Numbered from the stretch's first letter, positions 25,434 to 33,786 are shown. The stretch: 33,788 bases of DNA from Eubacteriales bacterium (GCA_028705495.1 JAQWDK010000024.1:1-33788); one strand, 5' to 3'. Translations and numbers: made by a program. Notes: generated by a model from the letters alone, not told the origin.

Positions 25434-27260
25434 TTAGTTTTTAAATGTGATTTCTACGATATTGTCGGTCGCGTTTACAAGGTAAAGCTCCCCGGCGATA
25501 TGTGTCAAAGCTCCACCTTTTACAGAGTAGCTATCACTTCCTCTAAGTCGGATTATATAAAATGCTTGATCGTAGTAGTTACCTGTTTTAATTGTGTACT
25601 TTTTCTCCTCAAGAGTGCGTTCCGTCCAGATTGTATCATACCGCTCGACAGCTTTTGCTGTATCAGAAGATGAAAGGTTTCTGAGCGACGGGGCGGTCTG
25701 TTGAAGCCATTTGATATAATCTTCGAGGTTTTTGTACATTGTCTTCCAACCTTTATCCGCTCCCCTGTCTATATCAAGGGCATCGTCGGGGTGAATAAAA
25801 TAGGTGTTGATAAAGTGGAAATTAAGCTCATTCATTAAAAGCCATTTTGAATAAGAATCAAAAGTTGTGCCGTATACTATTCGTGGAACATTAATTTTAC
25901 CATATTTGTCTATGCAAAATTCCTGCTCATATTCGTAGTTTGTTTTTGTGTAGGTTCCGCAAACAACATTTATATGCGGGAATTCATCGACAAGAAGTTT
26001 TAAGCCTTCGTCCGAAAGTATATTAGAAGGGGCTACATATACTTCATATTTGTAGTTAGGATAAAGTATATCTGCGAAGTTGACAAGCTCACCGAATGAA
26101 TCCCTTGCCGCTTGGTATGATGGCCAAGGTTGGTAATCAACCAGTCCCATGTAGTCAAAGTTTTCGAAAACTATCGGCTGGTGATTGTAGCCATGATACC
26201 CAAGTTGACCGCCGTTGTTTAACAGCATATTCCCAAAATATTTGAAGTTTGTCAGATCACCATACCTGTCAAAAGGAGGCTTCGTTATGTCGGTATACTG
26301 TTCGATTATCAGTCCGGTATATTTAAGATTGTACTTTCGAGAAAGTCGGAGCATATCCGGCCACCAAATATTTCTATAAAAACTTTCGATTGTTCGATTA
26401 TAATCTCTTAAGACATATTCGTTATACCCATCCGGCACAGGTGCTGGAAAGTCGTCTATAAAAAAAGTTGAGGCGTTAATGACTGGATAGGCAAAAACAT
26501 CCTGTAAGAGTGAATATGCAGCTAAAGTGTAACCCCTAGTCGCTTTATTGGCAACCGGCCAAGTATTGACAACAAATCTTCCTTTTCCATATTCTCTTTC
26601 CCAAAGAACAGGTGTACCTTCACCAGTTGTTACATGAGTGCGTGCGTTTGACACAAGACCGATATTTAATATCGGCATATCATCTTCCCAATCGAAGACG
26701 AAATCTTTAGATCCGATCATAAAATCCGTCAGAATATTTATATTCTTTGCCATTACATAGCTGTTTGCACCTTCATCTATACCAATCCAGTTAGAGATTA
26801 CATTCAGTTCCGGTGATGGTGTGAGAGGGTTAAGAAAGAAAACACGTCCACCGTCTTCGACCCAGTCTGTCAGAGCAAACACATCAGTCCCGTATATGCT
26901 GGTGTCTCCTATGACATTGACAACAGTTTGGTATTTATCAAGCCCGACAATGCCATCTTTTGAATAGTCTCGAACATCATAACCGACAGATGCTGAATCA
27001 AGCACAAATTTAATTTGTTTGAGGAATATTTCTGAGTATTCATCCTTATCGGAGGTGATAATTAGACATTCTTTTTTTAATTCAGGTTTGTTTTCTGCTC
27101 TTTCACGGTATTCTTGTGGTAGGTAGTCAAGAATGAAACCCTCAACCTTCACCTCCATACCGTTTCTTTCTATCATCAAAAAGGCAGCAATTACCGTAAG
27201 TAATATAAGAGGATAAACAACTCTACCAAGACTGATTTTTTTACCCATAACATCATCCAT
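25434..27260 (-). CDS. DUF2194 polysaccharide deacetylase-like protein, PelA deacetylase counterpart
   Basis: A 608-residue protein with an N-terminal membrane anchor (~14-30). Next comes an alpha/beta domain resembling a glutamine-amidotransferase-like fold (~65-240), then a NodB/CE18-like deacetylase region. The metal and catalytic positions are visible: the aspartates in FFIDDFP (D269, D270), the HxxxH in YHGYNHQP (H356, H360), VAPS (~409-412) and FIHPDD (H490). A beta-rich tail ends the protein. Position between pelE and pelF matches the deacetylase-only PelA of Gram-positive Pel loci; the glycosidase domain of Pseudomonas PelA is absent. It would partly de-N-acetylate the polymer outside the cell, making it cationic. 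The start is uncertain (27260 or 27248), with no good ribosome site and a hairpin directly upstream. Confidence 0.85.
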   Translation of the reverse strand: MDDVMGKKISLGRVVYPLILLTVIAAFLMIERNGMEVKVEGFILDYLPQEYRERAENKPELKKECLIITSDKDEYSEIFLKQIKFVLDSASVGYDVRDYSKDGIVGLDKYQTVVNVIGDTSIYGTDVFALTDWVEDGGRVFFLNPLTPSPELNVISNWIGIDEGANSYVMAKNINILTDFMIGSKDFVFDWEDDMPILNIGLVSNARTHVTTGEGTPVLWEREYGKGRFVVNTWPVANKATRGYTLAAYSLLQDVFAYPVINASTFFIDDFPAPVPDGYNEYVLRDYNRTIESFYRNIWWPDMLRLSRKYNLKYTGLIIEQYTDITKPPFDRYGDLTNFKYFGNMLLNNGGQLGYHGYNHQPIVFENFDYMGLVDYQPWPSYQAARDSFGELVNFADILYPNYKYEVYVAPSNILSDEGLKLLVDEFPHINVVCGTYTKTNYEYEQEFCIDKYGKINVPRIVYGTTFDSYSKWLLMNELNFHFINTYFIHPDDALDIDRGADKGWKTMYKNLEDYIKWLQQTAPSLRNLSSSDTAKAVERYDTIWTERTLEEKKYTIKTGNYYDQAFYIIRLRGSDSYSVKGGALTHIAGELYLVNATDNIVEITFKN

Positions 27261-27263
27261 TCT

Positions 27264-27364
27264 GCCGCGAAGCGGCTATATAAAACATTCTTGAAATTCA
27301 ATTTATTGAATTTCGCGGGCGTGAATGCTTCATAGTTGGATTTCATCTAAGTTATATTTCACGC
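27264..27364 (-). repeat. Nested inverted repeats in the pelE-pelA gap
   Basis: The only gap over 100 bases in the operon holds three inverted repeats. They are GCCGC-GAA-GCGGC (27264-27276), ending four bases from the deacetylase start codon; GAAATTCAAT-TT-ATTGAATTTC (27293-27314); and GCGTGAA...TTCACGC (27319-27325 and 27358-27364). None has a T run on the minus strand. They could form an RNA processing or stabilising site, or mask the ribosome site of the deacetylase gene. Confidence 0.65.
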
Positions 27365-27384
27365 TATTTGCCTTTCAAGTTATT

Positions 27385-28278
27385 TTAGCTAATCCAGTAT
27401 TCAAGTGATGCCTGAGCGGAAGGTGAAAAATAAATTGAGCTCTTTTTAAGCTTCGTTATAGTTTCTTCGAGATTTTTTCTATCACCAGTTAAATGAATAT
27501 ATTTTACTCTGATAAGCCAGAGTTCCTCGTTGGTCGGCCACTTTTTCAAAGCCGTTTCGATAAGAAGGCTCGCTCTCTGGTATATCTCCATTTCAAGTAG
27601 ATTGTCGATTGCGTCGTGGTATATCTTCATATCAGCCCCAGGCATTTCAAGCCTTTTGGAGAGTATCGAGTCATATTTTTGTCTTTGAAGATAAAGAACG
27701 CTGTCCTGAATAAGTCCGCTGTTGACATATTCACGGACTGCCATACGGTAACTGTCAATAGCATCGAGGTTATCAGGGTTTCGCTTATACTCGTTTTCGC
27801 GGTCTTTAACATGCAGCTCGTATTCACGCTGAATTTCCATTATAGCCGTTGAAGCGTAATGAGCAACTTCGACATCGTCGTTTTCTCTTGCGCTTTGAAG
27901 GAGTTTTACATACTGTTTCGGGTCGTGTTTAAGGACGTCTATCATCAGCTGCCGCCTTGTTTCGCTATCGTTTATCAAAATCGCCTCTTCAAGGGGTACG
28001 ACGGAGTCATCAGTTTCCTCTACGGCAAGTGTAAGACTTCGGTAATCGTCCGGGTCCATTATCAGCTTTTCAAGTTCAATCTCACGACTTCCCGTCTTGT
28101 TCTTTCGTAAATAGTAATCAGCCTTAAGTGTCATAAAAACACCCCAAAACGGCAAGAACGTTATTAGCGGGTACAGCTGCATGGATATTTTTAGTACATC
28201 AAGTTTAATTAGAAGCAGCATAATAAGGCATACCATGACATGGAAGAAAAGGAAAACAATAAAAAATATATCGAACAA
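27385..28278 (-). CDS. pelE: PelE-like membrane protein with TPR-like repeats
   Basis: A 297-residue protein with two N-terminal membrane segments (~4-25 and ~33-52) and a cytoplasmic, entirely helical remainder. The last part, LEMEIYQRASLLIETALKKWPTNEELWLIRVKYIHLTGD, is TPR-like. This is the architecture of PelE, a membrane-anchored scaffold of the Pel synthase that contacts PelD. Sequence conservation is low, so the call leans on topology and on its position between pelD and the deacetylase. The start is a TTG eight bases after AAAAAAGGGGG. Confidence 0.78.
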   Translation of the reverse strand: MFDIFFIVFLFFHVMVCLIMLLLIKLDVLKISMQLYPLITFLPFWGVFMTLKADYYLRKNKTGSREIELEKLIMDPDDYRSLTLAVEETDDSVVPLEEAILINDSETRRQLMIDVLKHDPKQYVKLLQSARENDDVEVAHYASTAIMEIQREYELHVKDRENEYKRNPDNLDAIDSYRMAVREYVNSGLIQDSVLYLQRQKYDSILSKRLEMPGADMKIYHDAIDNLLEMEIYQRASLLIETALKKWPTNEELWLIRVKYIHLTGDRKNLEETITKLKKSSIYFSPSAQASLEYWIS

Positions 28279-28316
28279 GCAGTTTTCCCCCTTTTTTAGT
28301 ATTGCTGTACTCGAAC

Positions 28317-30470
28317 TTATAAATCGTCACTTGGTTTACCGTTAATGAGATTTTCATCAGATACTTGGCTAAACGATAAACCTGCTTTTTCGAGCCTTGA
28401 AAGGATATAAGGTATATCGCTTTCGTTTGCTTGGGAGAGGATGATATATAACTGATTTCCGTCACCCTCACCGATTATATCGCTCTCACGCAGATACTTC
28501 TGCAGTCTTTCGCCTACTTCGATTATATTATCCCTTGAAGCAGCAACGCTGAGAAGCGAATATTCAGAAATCGCAACTTCTTCCATCTGTGCCTTAACAC
28601 GAAGTACATCTCTAAAGGCATCGCGCTTGAGAATTTTTGTGCCTTGTATATAGAATTCATCCGAAAACCTCTCGTTATAGTTCTTAGCCCTGAGAAGCGC
28701 TTCTTGAATAAGACTGCATACGATCTTTAAAAGATTCTCAAAGTACATCGCCATCTGTTCATGTGTTACTTTGTTGACAATAACAAGCAGTGCTAAAGTA
28801 CCCTCTTCGCTATATATCGGATAAACATAATCGGGATAACTGGGTATCATTTCTGTATTTTTCCAAACTTGTTCAGCTCTCAACTCCTCAACAAGTTTGT
28901 CGTGTTTTATTAGATCGAATGATTTTGGCGCAGTGTTTAAAATTTTCTTAGAACTTACGCGAAGCCGTCCGAACTTGCTATTTTCTACAACAGAATAGAT
29001 GCTGATAGTTTGATTTTCCAGTATGTCTTCAAGTGCCAAAAGCGCTTCTTTAAAAATCGCTTCGGGGAGCACTGTGTTAAGCCTCTTTGTGATTTCAAAG
29101 ATACGGCCAAAGCTATCGCGGTAGCTGATAATCTGTTTTTTGAACTGTTTCTTATTCTGCAAACTGCTATTGTACACTTCGTTGAGGAATTTATATCTTG
29201 TGTCAAGATCGATCCATTCCTCTTTAAGATAAGTGTAGTCGTTTGCTTTTTTATCACATGTGTAGCCTGTTATCGCACCTGTAATAAGATAGGCAGCATA
29301 AGGCAGCCAATTGTCAACATTATAAATTAGCATTGTCCAGTCCGCTCCATCGTTCATAAATCCGAGCGTCAGGGATATCGATGCAAGAACTGCCGCTGCG
29401 ATACCAACATTCAAACCATGGAGGGTTCCGAGGAGCACAACGAACAAGAGTCTGAAATCTACAAAAATAAATTGAGATGTGGTTGATGTCAAGCGGTTTA
29501 AGAGCTCCATTAGTAGGTAGCCGATAACCAGCTCTATCACCATGATAATATTGTTTTTGGTGCCGAAGTAATCGTAAATTTTCTTTTTCAGCTTCTGAAA
29601 AGTCGACATTTTGTGAGAGCCGATATTTTTTATGATATCAGTTATGTCGTCTTCGATGCTTATTACCGGACTCCATTCAAAAATCTTTCTTGCTATACCC
29701 GAACTCACGGGTGGATAAATAAGAGCGCTTTTCTCGCTAAAACTTATTCTTGTAGCAGGAACGATTTGTTTAAGAACATTCCCAAGCTCTTGGAGCGTAA
29801 TCTGTTTCGCACCAGGGATGTTTATATTTGTTAAATCGGACGGCCATTCGAGCATGATGCGTTTCAAAAGTTCTGCTAAATCATCCTGGGATAAAAAGTC
29901 CACATGCTGATTTGGTAGACCATTTATATGAGCAAATTTTTTCGTCTCAATTTGTTTTGCAATATTGCCAATAAAGGATTCTTCTTCATACATACCGAAT
30001 AGCACAGGAACTCTCAATATAAGAACCTTAAGAGCGTTGTTTTCTCTGTATGCATCACACAATTTCTCGAGTGAGTACAAGAGGACGCTTGAGGCATCGT
30101 TTGGAACAGGTTGCGTTTCTTCGTCCGGCTCGGTTAAACCCGAATATACATAGGTTGAAGAAACGACGATAACATGTTCAACATCATGATCAGAACAAGC
30201 CTTCAGAGTTGCTTCTAGCCCTTTCATATCATCGAAAACACATTTTTCGTCCGGTCTTCCGCAAAAATATATTACTGTATTAAAGGAATATGTTGTGAAA
30301 AGCTTATTAAAGCCCTGCGAACCTATTGGTTCACTGAAGCTCTTGCTTTTTTCTCCGATAATTGTTCTATTAAAATCCTCAGAGGCAAGCACGACTTGAT
30401 ATGATGATGCAAGACGGTCAACGAGCGAGGTTGATATTGATTTTAACCGCCCTGTAATAAAGATATCCAC
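28317..30470 (-). CDS. pelD: PelD c-di-GMP receptor fused to an N-terminal epimerase-like (SDR) domain
   Basis: A 717-residue fusion. Residues ~1-270 resemble an NAD-dependent sugar epimerase: VSSTYVYSG, the YSLEK catalytic pair (Y132, K136) and RVPVLFG are kept, but the Rossmann glycine loop reads ITGRLKSIS and has lost its second and third glycines. Next come about four membrane segments (~307-405), a short coiled coil (~410-445), a GAF domain (~455-595) and a degenerate GGDEF domain (~605-710). In the last, the signature is DGNQL instead of GGDEF, while the inhibitory-site RESD (R661, D664) is intact. Membrane-GAF-degenerate GGDEF is the PelD plan; PelD binds c-di-GMP at RxxD and switches on the synthase. 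The start is a GTG five bases after CGGAGGTG. Confidence 0.88.
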   Translation of the reverse strand: MDIFITGRLKSISTSLVDRLASSYQVVLASEDFNRTIIGEKSKSFSEPIGSQGFNKLFTTYSFNTVIYFCGRPDEKCVFDDMKGLEATLKACSDHDVEHVIVVSSTYVYSGLTEPDEETQPVPNDASSVLLYSLEKLCDAYRENNALKVLILRVPVLFGMYEEESFIGNIAKQIETKKFAHINGLPNQHVDFLSQDDLAELLKRIMLEWPSDLTNINIPGAKQITLQELGNVLKQIVPATRISFSEKSALIYPPVSSGIARKIFEWSPVISIEDDITDIIKNIGSHKMSTFQKLKKKIYDYFGTKNNIIMVIELVIGYLLMELLNRLTSTTSQFIFVDFRLLFVVLLGTLHGLNVGIAAAVLASISLTLGFMNDGADWTMLIYNVDNWLPYAAYLITGAITGYTCDKKANDYTYLKEEWIDLDTRYKFLNEVYNSSLQNKKQFKKQIISYRDSFGRIFEITKRLNTVLPEAIFKEALLALEDILENQTISIYSVVENSKFGRLRVSSKKILNTAPKSFDLIKHDKLVEELRAEQVWKNTEMIPSYPDYVYPIYSEEGTLALLVIVNKVTHEQMAMYFENLLKIVCSLIQEALLRAKNYNERFSDEFYIQGTKILKRDAFRDVLRVKAQMEEVAISEYSLLSVAASRDNIIEVGERLQKYLRESDIIGEGDGNQLYIILSQANESDIPYILSRLEKAGLSFSQVSDENLINGKPSDDL

Positions 30471-30504
30471 AAACGCACCTCCGATGTCTTGTTGATTGTA
30501 CTGT

Positions 30505-32340
30505 TTATTTTTCACGCGTTTTGTTGTAAATACTACTTATATCATCTTTAGATTTCTTAAAAGATTCGATAAACACCGGCGAAAAATAAGTTCCGGCATG
30601 ATTTAAAATATAGTTAAAGCCATCATTAAAGCTCCACGCTTTTTTATATTTGCGTTCCGAAGTGATAGCGTCGAAGACATCGGCTATGCAGGTAATCTGG
30701 GCGAACTCATTTATTTCTTCACCTTTTATGCCGAAATATCCGTTGCCGTCATATCTTTCATGGTGCTGACGCGCGATGGTCGCTCCTGTTTTCATTAATT
30801 CGCTACTTCCTGAAGACAGAATCTCGTAACCATATTGGGTATGCTTTTTCATTTCTTCAAATTCTTCAGATGTTAATGTATCAAATTTATTTCTAATCGA
30901 ATTCGGAACCATCAGCTTTCCGATATCGTGTAGAAGTGAAGCTTTTGCTGTCTTTTTACATTCATCTACCGTATATCCATGGTGGTAACATATTGCATAA
31001 ACGTAATATGAAACATTTCGGACATGGGCATAGTTATGCGGTACGCTTAAAATAAGCTCAAACAACTCTCCGACCGAGCCGAGTTCTTTCATAAGATCGT
31101 AGGGATTAAAGTTAAACATAACTCCATCTGTTTCAGCAACGGTTTTTTCAGTTTTGGCTTTCTTCCCCTTTTTGAACGAAAAGATATAATTAATAAAACA
31201 TGCTATCGTATGAATGATATAAAAAGCCAGAGCAACAATAACCAAATGATAGCTTGTATTAATTGAAAAGCTAATCCAAAAGCTGACAACGGAAAGCGAA
31301 AGAGCAATAAAAGATGTTATGTATATCCAGCTGTTTAACTTTGGTTTTTGCCTTATATGAACAATAGTTGTTGCAATATAAAAAGCTAAGAGATAAAAGA
31401 TGTAATTTTTCAGAAGGAATATAAAGAACTCTTCTCTCGAAGAGAGCGCAAACACAGTTATATACAAAATACCGACTGCCGAAAAAAACTGCATTACGGT
31501 GGTTCCAGAAGCCGCAAGTCTTGATGAATAGTAAGCTTGAATGAAAGACGCAGTCATTGCAAGAGCAAAGCATACCCGGAATAAGACTAAACTATTTATG
31601 TTGGTGTAAAACATCAATGTATAAATGAACGAAAAGACAAAAAATAAAAAGCCGGATATACCAACACCAATGAGTTTTGTTTTGAATCTTTCTTTTGTAC
31701 TGAGTATGCCAACAGCGACAGCAATCAATGATAATATTCCGGTTATAGCAGATAACACTGTAGTCTTGACTAAAACATTTGATAAGCTTAGTGAAGTGCT
31801 TTTTGAACCGAGAGCAAAAATATCAATTTTAGGTGTAAAAGCAGCTCTGACAGTAACAACAATCTCGATGTCGTCGGACGACTTAGGTACTTCAACATTT
31901 ATATACAACTCAGTGGCAAATTTCGTAAGGGAATCTATACTATTGTAAACTAAACCGCCGTTTATTTCAACATTTATTTGATTAAAATAGGTGTTTATAT
32001 TTAAATACCCGATTTTATCTTTAGAATCTACTTTCTTTTTAAGCCTTATGAAATCATAGTTAGTTGAAGTTTTTATTTCGCTTAGTGACTTTACTTTTTT
32101 GTAAGCGATGGATGAGTTATTTATATCAACAATACTATAACCGGTGGTATATTCCCAGTCATCAATGATTTCCCCATCACCTAAAACTATATAATCGTTA
32201 TGTATTAAATTAATGTAAACAGCAAGTATTCCAAGCATAAGAAGAAGAGCTAAAGTAAAACAGACAACTAGTTTCAGGTTTTGTGAAATTCCTGTTGCAT
32301 CACTGCCACTTACAGGATTTCGTTCAACGCTGTTATACAT
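30505..32340 (-). CDS. Membrane HD-GYP-type c-di-GMP phosphodiesterase
   Basis: A 611-residue sensor enzyme. One membrane span (~22-43) precedes an extracellular domain (~44-190), then seven membrane segments (~194-390), reminiscent of 7TMR-DISM receptors. The cytoplasmic part (~410-600) is an HD-GYP domain. Its metal and catalytic positions are present: H439 in NYAHVRNV, SLLHDIGKL (H471, D472, K475), H500, QHHERYDGNGY (H526, H527) and D554 in IADVFDAITS. The usual GYP triplet is GYF (534-536). HD-GYP enzymes cleave c-di-GMP, so this protein could lower the signal sensed by PelD and by the leader riboswitch. AAAGGAG precedes the start; it lies 34 bases before pelD. Confidence 0.9.
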   Translation of the reverse strand: MYNSVERNPVSGSDATGISQNLKLVVCFTLALLLMLGILAVYINLIHNDYIVLGDGEIIDDWEYTTGYSIVDINNSSIAYKKVKSLSEIKTSTNYDFIRLKKKVDSKDKIGYLNINTYFNQINVEINGGLVYNSIDSLTKFATELYINVEVPKSSDDIEIVVTVRAAFTPKIDIFALGSKSTSLSLSNVLVKTTVLSAITGILSLIAVAVGILSTKERFKTKLIGVGISGFLFFVFSFIYTLMFYTNINSLVLFRVCFALAMTASFIQAYYSSRLAASGTTVMQFFSAVGILYITVFALSSREEFFIFLLKNYIFYLLAFYIATTIVHIRQKPKLNSWIYITSFIALSLSVVSFWISFSINTSYHLVIVALAFYIIHTIACFINYIFSFKKGKKAKTEKTVAETDGVMFNFNPYDLMKELGSVGELFELILSVPHNYAHVRNVSYYVYAICYHHGYTVDECKKTAKASLLHDIGKLMVPNSIRNKFDTLTSEEFEEMKKHTQYGYEILSSGSSELMKTGATIARQHHERYDGNGYFGIKGEEINEFAQITCIADVFDAITSERKYKKAWSFNDGFNYILNHAGTYFSPVFIESFKKSKDDISSIYNKTREK

Positions 32341-32370
32341 GCCTCTCTCCTTTCAAGCTCGGAATGTTTT

Positions 32371-33372
32371 TTACTTTAAACCAAACACATCTATTGGTTT
32401 AATTTTAGTGTTTATTTTTAAGGTTTCAGGCTTTTTAGGAACTATCAGCTCATCGTCTAACCCTATATCAGTTTTATCATTTTTAGCCTCTTGTATTTCA
32501 GCAGTCTCTTCTTTAGCAGAAGACAGTTCCTCTGATTCTGCTCTATAGTCAGGGTTAAACTTTGACATAAGTTCATCGCGTCTTTTATCAGAGATCGCGG
32601 AACCTCGAAAAATTTCTGGTCGGATTTTCGGCATTTTACCGGTGCCAGCGGCTGATTCATCACACATCTCATCGATACGCTGTTTTAGATTAACAGAGAT
32701 GCTTTTTGTCGAGATCAAATCTTTCTCAACTCGCTCGTTATATGCATCCATTACCCAGAGCGCTTCAAAGACCTTGTTTACTGACTTTGCCAGATCGTCA
32801 GATACCGCATTATATTCCGCTCTAAGCTCTGAAACGATTGCTTTTAGCTGATTGTTAGACTCTTCTAATGCTGCAACATACTCGTCGACATTGTTTATCA
32901 TGTCTTCACGAGCAGCTTTCCTAATCCTCTCCATCTCATCGAAGGCACGTTCTCTTGATGCTGCCAGTATGAAATCGTTGCGTACGAAATCGGTACGGCT
33001 TTTTTCTTCATCCGATTTTTTAGAGACTTGCTCTTCAAGCTTTTTGATTTTCATCACAAGCTTTTCGTTTTCTTCCATTAAGATTGCAATTTTTTTATTT
33101 TTTTCATCACGAAGCTGTGCGTATTTTTCTATTAATCCGTTATTTTCTTTTGTTACTTCCTGTATTTTCTTTTCAAGAGTTTCATTTGTATCCGACAGCT
33201 CTTTCGGTGATTTTGACTTTTCTCTGAGATAGCTCAGCTCATCATTAGCTGAGTTCAAATCCATAGACATAGCAGTTAATTTTGATGTCAGTATATCTAC
33301 CTGACTCTCAAGAGAACTTATGTAATCGTCCGTGAGTTTCGGATCATAACCCCAAAATGTCTTCTTCTTCAT
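32371..33372 (-). CDS. Coiled-coil protein, first gene of the exopolysaccharide operon
   Basis: I do not recognise a family. The 333-residue soluble protein has no signal peptide or membrane span. Two long coiled-coil regions (~15-120 and ~135-235) are joined by FVRNDFILAASRERAFDEM. The last ~95 residues are acidic and probably disordered, ending with a basic KINTKIKPIDVFGLK. The N-terminus FWGYDPKLTDDYISSLESQV could be a short docking segment. It resembles a cytoplasmic scaffold (DivIVA-like in style, not in sequence). It is the gene nearest the c-di-GMP leader, 30 bases before the HD-GYP gene, so a role in placing or regulating the synthase is plausible but unproven. AAAGGTAGG precedes the ATG. 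Confidence 0.85.
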   Translation of the reverse strand: MKKKTFWGYDPKLTDDYISSLESQVDILTSKLTAMSMDLNSANDELSYLREKSKSPKELSDTNETLEKKIQEVTKENNGLIEKYAQLRDEKNKKIAILMEENEKLVMKIKKLEEQVSKKSDEEKSRTDFVRNDFILAASRERAFDEMERIRKAAREDMINNVDEYVAALEESNNQLKAIVSELRAEYNAVSDDLAKSVNKVFEALWVMDAYNERVEKDLISTKSISVNLKQRIDEMCDESAAGTGKMPKIRPEIFRGSAISDKRRDELMSKFNPDYRAESEELSSAKEETAEIQEAKNDKTDIGLDDELIVPKKPETLKINTKIKPIDVFGLK

Positions 33373-33424
33373 ACCCGAGACCTACCTTTCCGCTGTATTT
33401 TACTGTATAATTGAAGCTTTTAAT

Positions 33425-33477
33425 AAAAAAACGACTGCAATTAGTGATTGTTTTCAATCACATCGTTGCAGCCAGTC
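33425..33477 (-). terminator. Intrinsic terminator in the operon leader (expression platform)
   Basis: On the minus strand GAC-TGGC-TGCAA-CGA-TGTGATTG pairs with CAATCAC-TAA-TTGCA-GTC around an AAAA loop. It gives a 7-bp upper stem and an 8-bp lower stem with an internal loop and a bulge, followed by a run of seven T. Its 5' arm is the same sequence that closes the 3' side of the aptamer, so the two folds compete. It ends about 50 bases before the first gene. Confidence 0.85.
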
Positions 33478-33556
33478 AATCATAATAACCGTTGTATCAC
33501 GGCTTATTTTAGACACTCGGCTTTGCGTCGTCAGCTTTCGCTGATTTTGCCAAATA
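33461..33556 (-). promoter_or_regulatory. c-di-GMP class I (GEMM-I) riboswitch aptamer
   Basis: On the minus strand: TTTGGCAAA, then a hairpin TCAGC-GAAA-GCTGA with the conserved GAAA tetraloop, then GACGCAAAGCC, the most conserved GEMM segment. Next is a second hairpin AATAAgCCG...CGGTTATT flanked by CTAA and TATG, the two halves of a tetraloop receptor, then TTGACTGGCTGC corresponding to the conserved 3' segment. The G of TTTGG in the ligand-contact position favours c-di-GMP over cGAMP. The outer P1 helix is not obvious by eye. Aptamer folding would use the terminator's 5' arm, so c-di-GMP should allow read-through. Confidence 0.85.
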
Positions 33557-33603
33557 TTTTATATTTACAATCATCTCATTACACTAATTGATTAATATAA
33601 TTT

Positions 33604-33632
33604 ATTATATTATTTATAAAAGATTTTGTCAA
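33604..33632 (-). promoter_or_regulatory. Consensus sigma-A promoter of the exopolysaccharide operon
   Basis: A perfect -35 box TTGACA (33627-33632) and perfect -10 box TATAAT (33604-33609) with a 17-base spacer. Transcription would begin near 33597, giving a leader of about 225 bases containing the riboswitch and terminator. So strong a promoter fits control after initiation. Confidence 0.92.
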
Positions 33633-33725
33633 CTGCAATTTTATTTTTTTTACACATTTGCATTCTGTGGTTGTCAAACATATGGTCTATTTTTAATTTA
33701 AGAAGAATGTGGATAGGTAAGTTCT

Positions 33726-33786
33726 ATCGGGTATTCGGCTTTTCGGAGTGGAGCGTAGCGGAACGGAGAAAAGCCGAATACCCGAT
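33726..33786. repeat. Large perfect hairpin repeat, 19-bp arms
   Basis: ATCGGGTATTCGGCTTTTC (33726-33744) and its exact reverse complement (33768-33786) flank a 23-base GC-rich loop with related GGAG/GCGG words. It is upstream of the operon promoter, so it is not part of the operon transcript. No T run follows on the minus side, and the plus side is cut by the window edge. It may be a terminator of the next gene outside the window, or a repeated extragenic palindrome. Confidence 0.85.
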
